In this document: one piece after another, positions 1 to 11,930 of the stretch
How the letters are laid out: every line of letters starts with the position of its first letter
Numbering within the stretch: position 1 is the stretch's first letter
Position numbers and translations under genes: made by a program
From: Lotus japonicus
Taxonomy: Eukaryota > Streptophyta > Magnoliopsida > Fabales > Fabaceae
Assembly: GCF_012489685.1 (NCBI RefSeq)
Contig: NC_080041.1
Coordinates: forward strand, 105,741,760-105,805,759
Length of the DNA stretch: 64,000 nt
Direction: 5' to 3'
Notes under the pieces: model-generated
What the model was told of the DNA's origin: nothing
Databases searched by the model: none
Seen by the model: the letters and a program-made list of their open reading frames with translations, nothing else

Positions 1-267
1 ACGCAATTGCCAAAAATTTACACTATATGATAACAAAATACTATTTTTGCAACAATCCACATACAATAATACAGAAGTGGATTTAAAAACATGCACCAAC
101 CATACATTATATGCATTTAAAAAATGATTTATATATTTCTTTGATTCTTTGTCGGGTATTGCGAATCGAAATTCCATGTACGAACAACAATTAAACATAA
201 TTCATAACAAACAAAAGTAATTAAAATATAAATAAATTAAGCAAATTAAAAAATGTTCTATACTCAC

Positions 268-900
268 AAAATAATTGTGACAAACTCTTGATACTCCTGA
301 TTAATCTCTGTATGCCAGCGGCTACATTTGGTTTTGGTATAACCAGAAACCCAGAAACTCTGCTTCTCTTCCTTTTGGCTGTGATGACTGATCTATCTTG
401 TCCTTCTTGTCTTCCTACATGACAAAATATCTCAAATTAGCTAGAGATAACACTGCAATCAACTAGAAAGAAAAATGAATAGAGAGACACTAATAACATG
501 TTTGGTTCCACGATGAAATGTTTTAGAATCAATCCTGGCCTGAAGCTACAAGTCCTAGTACAAGTTTGGAAACCCCTTCCACAATTGATTTTGAAGTCAA
601 AATCAAAATTGTGGTTTATGAGTAGTTTCAGAATTTTAGAATTGATGATACTGATGAAAGAGTAGCTATGAAAAAGTAGCTGATTCAAACATACTATTAG
701 CTTCTGCATAAACGTGCAATCCGTTGTGTTAATTATGAAACTAAACATGCTATTATCACAGAGAGGAGAGACTTACCTGAAACAATAGGGCCTTTCGAAT
801 CTACTTCTGGTTCTTTGGGTGCACCTAATTCCACACTTGAATGAGAAGCACACCTGAAAGAGAATGGAAGAACTACAAATCTTTCCATACGGTTTCTCAT
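268..900 (-). CDS. RIC-like ROP-interactive protein, first two exons (partial)
   Basis: Two short exons are visible on the minus strand. Exon 1 (900-777) starts at an ATG and reads MRNRMERFVVLPFS followed by CASHSSVELG, ending at a GTAAGT donor. Exon 2 (414-268) follows a TAG acceptor and ends at a GTGAGT donor; it reads ...FLVIPKPNVAAGIQRLIRSI and then KSLSQLF. The frame stays open across the junction. RIC proteins of the RIC2/RIC4 type begin with a very similar MERLVVLPF segment and carry an IPKP...LIRGIKSLSQLF segment just before the CRIB motif that binds active ROP GTPases at the plasma membrane. The CRIB exon itself is not seen; it should lie left of position 1, so the gene is cut by the window edge. 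Positions 1-267 would then be intron 2 and 415-776 intron 1. Identity rests on remembered family similarity and is moderately sure. Confidence 0.65.
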
Positions 901-2154
901 TTCTTCCCAAACCCAAATTTTTGGAGTGGCAGCTTCTAATATTTCAGAGCATAGCTATCAAATAGTGCCTAGAAGGGGGTTATATCAGGTTCCTGTTTGG
1001 CTTTGTGAGCAAGTTAGAATGATTTTTGTGGGGGAAAAGAAACTATTTTCAATCCAAGTTTGGTATGTGAGATAATGAGTAAACACAAATTATAATGGAG
1101 TGGGTGTGTTAGTCATGTAGAGTGGGTAGTTGGTTAAACTGTGCAACTCAAATTGCTTTAGAGATTAATTCGTACCCGAAAACAAATTGCTTAGGCCAAT
1201 AATTAGGATTAATATTGAGTTATTAAACCAACTTTAATCATCATATTCCAAAGTGGGCTCCTCCATCACTTGTGTATTAAGTTAAGGCATTCTTTTGCAG
1301 ATTTTTCTTTTAGCATCTTTACAATATCAAGCTTTTGTTTTCTACTCTCTTTTTGTCCTTTATAAGTTTGTCATATTGATCCTCATTGGTTAACTTAATT
1401 TGAGCCTATGATGGAGTCGTACTTAACTTGTATATGATATATACAAATCTATCAACATTATAGAGTGGATCACAAGGGAGTTCCGCAAATAATTTTCAAG
1501 CACATGCATGCCCAAGTTATTTTTTCCTCCTTTTTCTTGCTCTGGTATATATATATATTGATTTCAACTTTTCAAGTTGGGTAGAAGAAAATACTTCATG
1601 GGTCAAAGTCAATTCCAGTAATAAGTTTTGAGTCTTTTGACTCTATTGGCTATTGTGTATGCTGCTGTATGTACAGCTTCAACAATTACATTTATATATG
1701 CTCTGTTTATTTTTTGGAAAAATAATCTAATTTAACGAATTATTGAATTTTGAAGTTCTTTTTTTTTTTAAATTGAATTTTGAAGTTCACTTTGGGTAAA
1801 AATGTCGCTTAAGATAGATATCCGTAAGCGACGGAATTTTTTGCAATCTTAAAAATCAAAAATTACATTGGTGGGTACATTCAAAGGTAAGATAAATAAG
1901 TTACTTTGAAAAAAATGTTGATTGCCAGAAGGCAGAGAGCATTCAAAGTATTTATGTATAAGCATATGCTAGGTGAGCAACTCCCTAAGAAATTCAACCA
2001 AAAAAAAAGGCAGTCATGTGATAAGAATAGAGAAAAAGGAGTACAAATGAATTATAAATATACTCCAACAATTTTATAAACATACTCGAACAATTTAATA
2101 AAATTATGAATAGGTGAAATTAATAGAATTTAAGTTGGAAAATATTTGTTGTTG
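901..2154. other. Intergenic, upstream of the RIC-like gene
   Basis: AT-rich DNA without a supportable gene. It should hold the promoter and 5' leader of the minus-strand RIC-like gene. I see no convincing long ORF, tRNA-like fold or transposon ends. Confidence 0.6.
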
Positions 2155-2163
2155 TTAAAAAAA

Positions 2164-2691
2164 GGCTAAAAAACATTTTTGGCCCCTGATGTTTCAAGTT
2201 TGTGCAAATTCTGCCCCTACTCTATTTTTGTCGACGTTTCTACCCCTCATATTTTCAAACAGTGCACCGCCTACCCCTCCGTCAGTCATGCTTTCTCAGG
2301 AGAGGTTCCTGAGTGGATTGGAGAGATGAAGAAGAGTATATGAAGTTAATGATGATCAAGGAAATGATATAAATTAAATTTGCTTGATCTATATATCAAT
2401 TATGTATGTAACTGAACTGGTTAAATGAATGTTTTGCTACTTACAGGTCTTGAGTTTGAATCTCTCATGCCCCTTTTTCCAATTTCACTTGTAATTTTCA
2501 CGTGGTAGGTCCAAAAAATATTAAAAGAAAAGCCAAATCAGCTCATTCTGTTAGTTTTTTAATGTTTGACTGATGGAGGAGTAGACGGTGCACTGTTTGA
2601 AAACATGAGGGGTATAAACGTCGACAAAAATAGAGTAAGGGCAGAATTTGCACAAACTTGAAACATCAGGGGCCAAAAGTGTTTTTTAGCC
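2164..2691. mobile_element. Mutator-type MITE with long inverted repeats
   Basis: A 528-bp element whose ends are long terminal inverted repeats of about 128 bp (2164-2291 and 2564-2691), beginning GGCTAAAAAACA and ending with the reverse complement GTTTTTTAGCC. It is flanked by the 9-bp direct repeat TTAAAAAAA (2155-2163 and 2692-2700), the target-site length of Mutator-like elements. Short unique core, no transposase, so non-autonomous. The A-rich target makes the exact TSD border slightly uncertain. Confidence 0.8.
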
Positions 2692-2799
2692 TTAAAAAAA
2701 AGAAAGTTAAAAGTTAACATCCTGTTGAACCATGATGTAAAAACTTTTTAAGGTCATAAAAAATCTCTAAAAGCCCCAAAACAAATTGAGAAACCAATT

Positions 2800-3420
2800 G
2801 AGATATGTATAGCTGTCCAAATAAATCTCTACCGACCGAAACCCGATTCACTCGACAAAATCATCACACGAGAAACCGAATCCGAACAACTCGTAGTCAC
2901 TAACTGGTCGATGGAGGGTCTGGTGTTTTGATGTTTTTCAGCCGACAAAACCGACAATTTCGGCCCGAGCCCGACCGATTGACATCTCTTTCCTCAAACT
3001 CATCTAAATGGTTCACAACTTTACATTACCCCCACTACTAACTTTGTTGCCTGACTTGGCTCCTCCCTCAAACTTGTCTCTTTTCTTTAACAAACATGAA
3101 TATGAATGAGTCTTGAAGGCTAGGGAGGTTTTATCTAAGAGTTCCTTCAATAAGATGAGTGAGTAGAGTTTCATTCTATGTCACCATCATGCACCGTCAA
3201 GGCGGAGCCAACTTCGTAGTGTCATCTTTTTTTTATGAAATTTTCTTGAGTAACAACCTGTATGAACCCACCCGACAAAACTGTGACTCGTTCAAACCAA
3301 ACTCAAACAACCCGTAACCACTAATCGGTTAGTGGCAGATTTGGTCTTTTGATGTTTTTCACCTAATAAAACCGACTATTTTGACCCGAGTTCGACCGAA
3401 ACCGACAGATAAGCAGCCCT
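2800..3420. repeat. Two diverged direct copies of a dispersed repeat
   Basis: Segments about 2825-2990 and 3255-3420 are diverged copies of one sequence. Both contain an ACCCGA..GACAAAA stretch, a later TTTTGATGTTTTTCA block, then ACCGAC and CCCGAG..CGACCGA. No coding capacity. The family is not recognised. The intervening 250 bp hold nothing I can name. Confidence 0.5.
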
Positions 3421-3864
3421 AGAAATATGAGAAGGAACTTTTGTCATCATTTTTACAGCGCTTTCCATCAATTTGGTTGGACACTTGGACCTAAGGTAAC
3501 CAATTTGACCGAGACAGGTTGGCCCATTTTTTAAACGTGGGCTGAAAGTTCAACATATCAGTGGGCTAGAAGGCTTGCTTGCCAAAATTTAAGTTGTTGT
3601 TAAAAACACACCCCATTGACCAAAAAAAAGCACCACACCCTCAAATTACACCAAATATTTTTCAAAATATCAAAAAATGCCCTTCAATCTATTCACACTC
3701 ACATCCCTTCACTCTCTTTATCGGTTTTTTGAATTTTCATATATGTTTTATAAATTGTGGAAAATAAAATTTATGGAGTGAACTCACGTCAACATACTAT
3801 ATTAGATTCTAATTAATACTATTTTTTTTAATTGGAAAGTTAAAGCAACAATCAAATAGAAACA

Positions 3865-3951
3865 ATCCTCCATGAATAGCTCAAGTGGTAAGAGTTAGAG
3901 AATATATGAGTTAGTCCCTATATGGTGTAATTTGAATTTATGATGAAAAAA
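3865..3951 (+). mobile_element. Short tRNA-derived SINE remnant
   Basis: Contains a tRNA-like box A (TAGCTCAAGTGGTAAGAG) and a weak box B (AATTTGAATTTAT), ends in a run of A, and is flanked by the direct repeat AAATAGAAACA (3854-3864 and 3952-3962). About 87 bp, so a short or truncated SINE moved by L1-type target-primed reverse transcription. Box B has decayed, so internal polymerase III activity is doubtful. Confidence 0.6.
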
Positions 3952-4049
3952 AAATAGAAACACAAAAAAACCAAAATTAGTTGTTCTCCAACAAAGGAAA
4001 ACCTTCCTAAAGGGAAGAGTTCCATGTTTTAAACTCGTCTCTCTCCCTG

Positions 4050-4420
4050 AGCCCCATTTTTACTAACGCATCTGCCGGTCGGTTAAACTCTTTTAAGACA
4101 TGCTAGAAAGTCACATCCCATTCTTTCTGCACAAGTACTTGTGCTTCTACAAGATAAGCAGCACACAAGTGGAGATGGAGAGAATCATTGTAAGAGAGCC
4201 CATTTTCCACATCTAGACAATATATTTCACACATGCTTACGAACAATAAGACGCTAAGCCAACGTGCGGCATAGATGACCGCTAGAAGTTCAGCGGAGTA
4301 AACATCCCTTGTACCTTCAAAACTATAGAAACCACAAATTCAAGCTTTGTTATGGTCACGCATGAGATCCCACGCCGCATCATTAACTGCTCCTATTAAA
4401 GTATCCATCAGTTTTCAACT
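4050..4420 (-). pseudogene. Decayed RNase H-like fragment (LINE-associated type)
   Basis: The minus strand reads RDVYSAELLAVIYAARWLS and, further on, CAAYLVEAQVLVQKEWDVTF, which resembles the second half of the plant RNase H-like (RVT_3) fold: AEL..A...A with the catalytic Glu in AEL, followed by the helix before the last strand. No full ORF, no start and no upstream domain were found. It is probably a relic of a LINE or of a free RNase H-like gene. Flanks 3963-4049 and 4421-5282 show no gene; 4800-4930 resembles 38390-38500 and may be another dispersed repeat. Confidence 0.45.
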
Positions 4421-5282
4421 TAATCCAACTAGCCATTAACGAGCTCCAACCTCTACGGTCCTAAATTTGTGAAAGCATGGGCTGGGATATCTTTCAGAAT
4501 GCTACATTGAATAAAATGTGAAGACCAAACCTCATTACTCATAACATATTGTTCCTTCGTCGCTATATCCACCATAAGTTATGGAGAAATAATTCAGCAT
4601 AAGAGCTAACATAAATAATACTCTAGATTCAAAACATCGATACCTTAATTTTAAATTTAAAAATTTCCAAAACACTGTATAAGATTCTAAAATCTGGTAA
4701 CTTAATCTTACATACCTTATAAGTGGTTACAGTGGCGCCGGAAACAATGATGGAGAGAATGAGTGGTGGGTGGGAGGAGGAGCCAAGATGGAAGAATGAC
4801 TAAATTTGATAAATAAAAAAATTAAAGACTAAAACAAATGTGAAAAAATCTATATTGGACAGCCTACGTGGACTAGTTACAGCTTATGTGGATTGATTAC
4901 TAGATAAAACAATTACTAAATGAACATTATGTCATCGCATGTCTGTATTTAAATTATATGGAAAACGATAAGAGACTATTTTAAATTCAAGTGTTTGAGT
5001 CAGAGACTAACAATGTATTTAAATCTAAAAAGAAAAATGATAAAATGTGGAATCAGAACTATTAATTAAAAAATTAACAACTTCATAATTTATTATATAC
5101 ATGTTTTTTTAGTACATAGAAAGATAAATTATACCCTTCAAAATTGATCTAACTTTTGGACTTTTCTTTTTCCAACTCATATGTCACCCAACTCTTATGA
5201 CTTGAACTATTATTCGAGAACAATAAATTATGGAAAATGATTCTTGACTCGAAATTATCCCGATTGAATCCTACGAATTAAT

Positions 5283-5676
5283 GAGCTCGTTTGGTGGTCA
5301 AGATAGAATAAGAGCAGGATAAGATAAATGATTGGATAAAGATAAGATATGATAAGAGCACGATAGACTTTTATCATATCCTACGTTTGAGGTGCACAAG
5401 ATATTGATAGGATATGATATAAACAATGAAAAATGTATCAAATTTTCCTTTAAAATAAAAAAAAAATCATAATATTCATAAACTGATATTCTACCCTATC
5501 AAGATAATTTCTATTATAACTCATCCCTCAGGACAACTTTTACAATAATAGATAAGATAGGGTAAGAGACAGGATAATGTTATCATATCCTGCTGACGCA
5601 ACAAACAACATATTACAGCATAATATGATTATTGTTATCTTATCATGTCTGCTTATCTAGTCCACCAAACGGGCTC
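5283..5676. mobile_element. MITE with GAGC(T/C)CGTTTGG ends
   Basis: About 394 bp with imperfect terminal inverted repeats: GAGCTCGTTTGGTGGTCAAG at the left and, as reverse complement at the right, GAGCCCGTTTGGTGGACTAG. The inner sequence is also inverted (GATAAGATA / TATCTTATC families). The three bases AAT flank both sides (5280-5282, 5677-5679), which fits a 3-bp target duplication as in PIF/Harbinger elements, but three bases of AT-rich sequence are weak evidence. No ORF. Confidence 0.6.
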
Positions 5677-5679
5677 AAT

Positions 5680-6289
5680 ATGTGGCAATGTGTTATGCAT
5701 TTTCGCACATCTCATTAATGGTTATTAACCCCATCTTAACTTGCTGATTTATTTGTGATTGGTTTCGTAAGTTTTTTTTTTTAAAAAAAAATCGGGCCAT
5801 GTGCTCATAATTTTTTTTGTTTTTTTGGTTACTTGGAGGAAAACTGTTCATAAATTATATACTTGTATGCTTATCATTCTCATCCACTTTGAAGGAGCAT
5901 TTAATTCAATTGAAATTGATAAATAAAATAATAATTAATGAAATGTCATCGTATCATATATAACTATTGAACACTTTTTAGTTTTTATGGAAACAAATCA
6001 ACAAAAATTATAATTGAAGTAAAAGAAGGTTTATTTATAGTTTTATACCTACTCATAAATAATCTTAATATTTAAAAATCTACAATAAATTTAATATGCT
6101 AAAAAAATAGCCAAATATATATGAAAATATAGAAGTTTAACTATTAAATATAAAAAAGTGAGTTGACTTATATAAATGAATCGAACACTGACGATGACTT
6201 ATATTTTTTTTTGGTACATTGGAAAATTAAAAAGAACGACAAAGCAACTAAATCCTTCTGAAGAAGAGGCAGTACTTCATTAGGAGGAG
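5680..6289. other. Intergenic AT-rich stretch
   Basis: Nothing recognisable except homopolymer runs (T and A tracts near 5770-5830). No ORF, repeat ends or RNA gene that I can support. Confidence 0.6.
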
Positions 6290-6845
6290 AAACTAAATCC
6301 AATGCAGCACATTAGAGGATATCCATTAATAATGTACTATAGCGATGAAACCCCGCGCCACGCTTCCTTATTGCACGAACCATCTCCAAACAATCAGTTC
6401 CACAAACTACTTTCCGCCAATTCTTCTTCCAAACATATCTCAATCTTGTTGCCAGTGCTTGCATTTCCGCATACAAGGGTCTCCTCCATTACTCCCAACA
6501 TAGAATCCGCCTAGCCACAAGCCTGCAGAGTCACGCACAAGGCCTCCAATACACATACAGCCGCTAACCGCACTATAGGAGCCATCCACCATGAGCGAAA
6601 CACACCCCCCGAGGAGGTGTCCAAGTCCCAATCCCCGGTTGTAGCCGTGCCTCCACGTCATTCATCCATTTCTCATAATCATCCAAATCCCTCTTAATTT
6701 CATCACACACGAAGGTAACTGTCCAGCGCTTATCTCCCAGAGTCATTTCATTCCTCCAACGCCATTCCCGCCATAAAACCGCAAGAAACAACACAGTTAT
6801 AATGAAGTTTTTAGTTTGTGTTGTGTGATGTCTGATGTGCTGCAA
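6290..6845 (-). pseudogene. Broken RNase H-like superfamily gene
   Basis: Three minus-strand frames in sequence give parts of one protein: ...DLDDYEKWMNDVEARLQ, then VSLMVDGSYSAVSG with IGGLVRDSAGLWLGGF, then YAEMQALATRLRYVWKKNWR followed by KVVCGTDCLEMVRAI. These match the plant RNase H-like domain, with the catalytic D in DGS, E in AEM and D in GTDCLEMV. The frame changes near 6600 and again near 6460, so at least two frameshifts break the gene. Such domains are found at the C-terminus of plant LINE reverse transcriptases and as stand-alone genes; the linker sequence upstream fits the LINE form. Not expected to make protein. Confidence 0.7.
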
Positions 6846-8279
6846 GATGACTTGTCTCTGTGACAGATTGGTGTGTTTGGTTTTTTTTTTTTAAAGAAGC
6901 CATGAGGGTGGATCTGCTTTTTTTTGGAATACAATCTAGAGATTGGAATGGGGTTTGGATACTTGTTGATTTGAGTTGTTTTGGAAATGTGCTGCTACTG
7001 TCATGAGTTGCAAAATGCTGGTTTATTGGTCTGTTTGGTATAAATCAAATATGGGGCGGTGGATTTGATTTTTGGGAATGCAATTTAGAGGTTGGAAAGG
7101 AGTTTGGATGTGTAATGTATCGATCAGTGGCTTTGGAAATGTGATGGTACTGGCAGGAATTGCATTTTGCTGGTATCTAATGTAGGCTTAGTGTATTGGC
7201 ATATGCTTTTAATTATTAACTAGTCATTTTACCTGTGCGATGCACGGGAGATTTTAATTTTTGTTTATTGTATAAAAAAATTTAAATTTATATTATGTTT
7301 ATTTAAAAATAGTTTATGAGTTAAAAGGACAAAAAAAATTGAATATAAGAAAACACGAATTTGTAAATTTTTTCCGTGAAGAATGTGTTTGCTTTTATTT
7401 TGTAGAAGCTCAACTATTTTATTTATTATTGGGTTTTGTGTTTAATGTTGCACTATTTAATTTAGTTTGTTATAGAGGAAAAATATATATTTTGTTACCC
7501 GTGCGTTACACGGGGTATGATGTTTATTGAGCTAAAGTTTAATAAAGTAATTTATCTTATTAGGTTTATAAAAACAAATTTATGAATTAAAAAATTAAAT
7601 TTTTTTAGATGTAAGTTAACTTAAATTTTTTAGTGTTTTCATTTCCATTTGTAACCAAAAAAAAAAAAAAAAATTTAGTGTTTTTTTGTGTGTCGTATGT
7701 GTTTGTATTTATTTTGTAGTGACATAATAATTATACTAATTTGTGTTTTTAACGTTTATTTCAACGTTGAACTATTTAATTCGGTCTTTTATATAACAAT
7801 TTAATTTTTTATTTAAGTGAGATGAAATATTATATGTGTTTAGTGGATGTGTACTGTCAGTGTAAAGAAATTTTACAATGTTATCCAATTATTGTATGTC
7901 ACGTGGGATAAATGATTACACCGACACTATATATTACATTTTCTCATATTATATATGAGCTGATAAAAGACATTAAGTAAGTAATGATTATAAAAATATT
8001 TTGTTACAAATAGGAAATAGAATGATTATTACATTGAGAATGTAACTTGACATTCTGATTGACTTACTGGCTTTCACGAAATATAAGAAAAAAATAGAAG
8101 ACAATAGTTAGTATAATGGGATAAATATATTTGGATTTGTTTTATATTTATTAATTTAATTTTCCCATTCATTAACTACATGGAGCAGGAAGGTTACAAC
8201 TCTTTTTGTTGTGACAATTTTTTTTTGGCAGCAAAAGAATGATTGAATATATTAATTAACAAATTTTGTGCAAATTAGA
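6846..8279. other. AT-rich intergenic DNA with GTGCAC-type hairpins
   Basis: Two similar hairpins occur: 7232-7248 (CCTGTGC GAT GCACGGG) and 7498-7514 (CCCGTG CGTTA CACGGG, perfect 6-bp stem). The first lies next to CTAG (7220-7223), so on the minus strand a hairpin precedes CTAG followed by T, the layout of a Helitron 3' end. Near 7835-7960 is a copy of a repeat seen again at 31130-31310. No gene seen. Confidence 0.4.
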
Positions 8280-10870
8280 AAATCATGATAAAATTCACAT
8301 TAGTATCATTTGATTCAACCATTTAATAAAATAATAATCACAATACACATCTTATCCTTAGTTTTATATTTATATAATTTTTTTAAATCCAAATTAATTT
8401 ACTATGTCCTATGGAATTTTGTAAATGATATTAAAATTTTAAAGATTAATAATAATATATTATTTATTATATTATATAATTATAATCCTAATAAAATTAT
8501 CATGCATGTACTATGGATTTCCGTAACTGATATTAAACTTTTTAATTAGTGTGGAAATAATATTAACTAAACACCAATAAAATATCAAAGTGTAAGCGAA
8601 AGGGTTAGTAAAAGGTTTATTGTGGCATTCATATCAAAGTTAATGTTAAACTATCAAAATTAATTGCTAAAGAATAATATTAATATTAATTTATATATTG
8701 TATAAATTTGATAATAATTTTCTATGTCTTGTGAAATTCCGTAACTTATGTTATAATTCCCTATAAAATTTATCGTGTCTTTTGGAATTTCGTAACTGAT
8801 ATTTTATTTTTATTTAATTTGTAAATAATATCAAATACAAAATTAACAAAAAAACTAAGTGGAGGCGCAACGGTTAGTAGAAATTTTATTGTCGCATTCA
8901 TATCATATTTAATGTAAAAATCCCAAACTTTAATATCTAAATATTAAGGCTTAAATACTCTCTTGGTCCCTGAAATTGTAAAGGGAATCAAATCTGGTAC
9001 TCGTAAAATTTTCACATCAAATTAGGTCCCTAAAATTATTTTTTTAATCTAATTGGGTCCAAAGTGTGTCAGAGTCTGATATGGCTTGTTTTTTATCCCA
9101 CTCAGCTTTTCCACGTGGCTTTTATTTTTCTTTTTAAATATAATTAATTGTTATTCTTTTTTTTAATTCCAACTCATCATAAAAAAAATCTAATCTAATC
9201 TGAAGAAGAAAAAAAAAACCTAACCTAATCTTAAAAAAAACCTAATCAACGATTTGACAGAAAAAATCCCTGGGTTCTAATTTCCCAAAACCTCATTAAC
9301 ACAGATTAAATTCCTGGGTTCTATTTTTTCCCAAATCTAGCATCAACGATTTCTTTGATTTGAAGTCGAAGGAAGGAAGAGGAAGCATAGGTGAAGAGAC
9401 ACGTTCTGGGTCCTCAATCTGAATTTGAAACCCATATGACAGAGGAAGAGAAACCCCAATTTGGATCTGACACCCAGCTCGAAACCATTGTTTCATCTCC
9501 ATCTCTTAACCCTAAACACAAAATCTTTCTCTTCCCTCTCTTTCTCCTCTCCCTCCTTTCACGCTCGTTGCAACTTTCGAGTTTTAGAGAGCGATGGAGG
9601 AGGAACCACAAAACCTCCTTTTCAGTTTCGGGGGTTCTGTTCAGAGAGTGCCAAAGGCATGGTGAAACGACATCCCTGTTCGATGAAACAACAATGGATG
9701 TTCTGGTTCCTCCTTGGGACGACATGTTCAACTTCCAAGCCACCGATTACCTTCTTCTCTTTGAGGAAGAAAGAGAAGCAGAACCCATATCGAGTTATGG
9801 GTGGGTCATGGAAGCACCAACAAAGTAGATCGGGCCTTCGTCTCGTCGCCTCCCTTTGTTCTTCCCCTCTTGTCTCTTCTTCCCTCTTTCTTTACTCTCT
9901 GTGAACGCTGCCCCTGATATTTACTTCCCCTTTTTTCTCTTTCTTCAGAAAGGTTGGGGTTTTCAATTTTCCTGGGATTGTGGTGAAGAAGGGTTACTTT
10001 GATGGAGGGTGGAGAGATTACTGAGTTTTTTTTGAACGTAATGAATGGGTTTGAAAGTAATGATTTTTGTTTATGATTTGTTATATGATGAGTTGGAATT
10101 AAAAGAAAAAGAAAAAGCTACGTGGAAAAGCTGAGTGGGATAAAAAACAAGCCACATTAGATCGAGACACACTTTGGACCCAATTAGATTAAAAAAATAA
10201 TTGTAGGGACCCAATTTGATGCGAAAATTTTACAAGGATTAGGTTTGATTCCCTTTACAATTTCAGGGACTAAGAGAGTATTTAAGCCAAATATTAATAT
10301 CAATATTGATTTACATAATTTATAAATTTGAAATAATTTACCGTGTTCTAAAGAGAGTTCCATAATTGATATCACATTTTTTCAAGATTAATATTAAATA
10401 TTAATTTTATATAAATTAAAAATAATTTTCATGTCCTATGGAATTCCGTAAATGATTTTATTTTCATTTGATTTGTTACTAATATTAATTAAACTCTAAT
10501 AATAGGAAATTTAGGTGTAGGTTAAAGGATTATTAGAAATTTTAAGTTGAAATTTATAACAAATTTAATGGTAAAATCACAAGCTTGAATTGCTGAATAT
10601 TAATATGAATATTAATTAATATATTATATAAATCAAAAAATAATTTATCAAGGAATTCCATAAATCATATTAGTTTTTTTAATATTAGTATTAACATTAA
10701 TTAATTCATTATATAAGACTGAAATGATTTATGATGTCTTATGGAATTTCGTAACTGATATTAAGTTTTTTTAGATTAATATTAATATTAAATAATATAT
10801 ATATAATAGGAAATTAAAATAATTCATATGTCCTATGTAATTCTATTACTGATATTTACCTAATTATTGC
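8280..10870. repeat. Degenerate long-period repeat array (left part)
   Basis: The phrase CCTATGGAATTCCGTAA.TGATATTA recurs in degenerate form near 8405, 8510, 8725, 8770, 10350, 10435, 10650, 10735 and 10825, separated by AT-rich filler full of ATTAATATTAAT. The same phrase reappears right of the retrotransposon (21410, 21645, 22500). The array therefore predates and was interrupted by the Mutator-like element at 8948-10288 and the LTR element at 10975-21297. Function unknown. Confidence 0.55.
8948..10288. mobile_element. Mutator-like element with long TIRs and a coding-like core
   Basis: 1341 bp. Long terminal inverted repeats (8948-9180 and 10085-10288) start GGCTTAAATACTCTCTTGG. The 9-bp direct repeat AAATATTAA flanks both ends (8939-8947, 10289-10297), diagnostic of Mutator-like transposition. 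No transposase. The core (about 9360-10010) is richer in G+C than the surroundings and has an open plus-strand frame (about 9440-9828, stop TAG) reading ...TSLFDETTMDVLVPPWDD; it could be a captured host gene fragment (Pack-MULE) but I do not recognise the source. Confidence 0.8.
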
Positions 10871-10974
10871 CCCTAAAAAATCCTAATTATTTGATATGTA
10901 TCTAATATTAACTATAAATTTAGTGAAGCTGGAAAGATTACTCTAACATTTATTTTGGCATTTATATTAGATTT

Positions 10975-11255
10975 TGTTCTAGGAATGAACATTGAAGAGA
11001 GGCATAGTACCTAGAGGTAGAGGGATTGTGCCAAGAGAGAGTGAGAATGAGAAAGAGTGCTGAATTTCAAGTGTTATTTCATCAAATGAGCCAAAAGTCC
11101 TTTACAATTGATAACTACCTCCTATTTATAGAGCTTGGGTACTACCTATTGGGCCAATTGGGCCTCCAAGATCAGGGCCCATCTGAAGGCCAGGGCCCCG
11201 CCTCAAGGGCAGGATATACGCTGGGCGTTGCCCCTCTAGGGGCTCGCCCAGTCCA
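10975..11255 (-). repeat. 3' LTR of the Tat element
   Basis: 281 bp, TG...CA on either strand, identical by eye to 21017-21297. On the minus strand a TATAAATAGG box lies at about 11131-11121, the probable promoter if this LTR fires outward into the left flank. Confidence 0.93.
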
Positions 11256-11723
11256 CTAGTCCACAAGACACCGAGCTCGAGGTACGAGAGCTAAGGGTGT
11301 CTTTTAAATGCTGTCACATGTCTTATTGTACACCGGAATCTACACTGCCAACATGGCTTGAAAAAAGAGAAGTTAACTATATCGCCAACATGGCGTGAGC
11401 AAAAGGAAACTAGCATTTTCAGTTACCCAGTCCACTGACTTGACGAGTAAACCAAGCTGGCAAGTCCACAAGTCCGCAAGCGGCGAGGACGACTACTTTG
11501 TATTGGTGACAAGTTGGAGCAGGTGTATGATCGCTCGCCGGCGGGAAAGGTGGCAGGCATGGGTCATGTGCTGATCATTCAGCCATTGACTGGCGGTGAC
11601 CCCGGCGAGCGACTGAACTTCGTTGTTGGTGTCAATCGTCAGGCGATGGCGTTTGATCCCTATAGTGGCGAGGCTTTTCGCGCTTTCCCTTATTTTAAAA
11701 CCCTTTCAAATTTCTATCTGCCT

Positions 11724-11930
11724 CACGTGGCTGCCCCACGTGATGTGTTGGTTACATCAATTTCCCTCTTTCTCCGGAACCGTCACTTCACCTTTCATAA
11801 CCGTCCCATCGTGCGCAGTAACTCCCCTTTGCACGCGACCCACCTCCCCAAAACCATCATGACTTCCAACCTCCCACACGCGTCCAACACGCGTCACCCT
11901 TCCAGCTTCCCCCCTTCTCCTATAAAAACC
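11724..11930 (+). promoter_or_regulatory. Putative antisense promoter: paired G-boxes and TATA box
   Basis: Two CACGTG G-boxes sit 13 bp apart (11724-11729 and 11737-11742), followed by a good TATA box, CTATAAAAACC, at 11920-11930. The ATG of the antisense gene is at 12144, leaving a plausible leader of roughly 190 bases, with pyrimidine-rich sequence after the TATA. G-boxes are bound by plant bZIP and bHLH factors. Activity is inferred from position and motif only. Confidence 0.55.

Noticed and set aside
437..748. 103-codon minus frame next to the left edge
   Set aside because: It lies in the intron between the two RIC-like exons and has no recognisable relative.
9414..9743. Long minus-strand open frame within the Mutator-like element
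   Set aside because: It overlaps the better plus-strand frame, has no ATG-supported start context or recognisable domain, and looks like its shadow.
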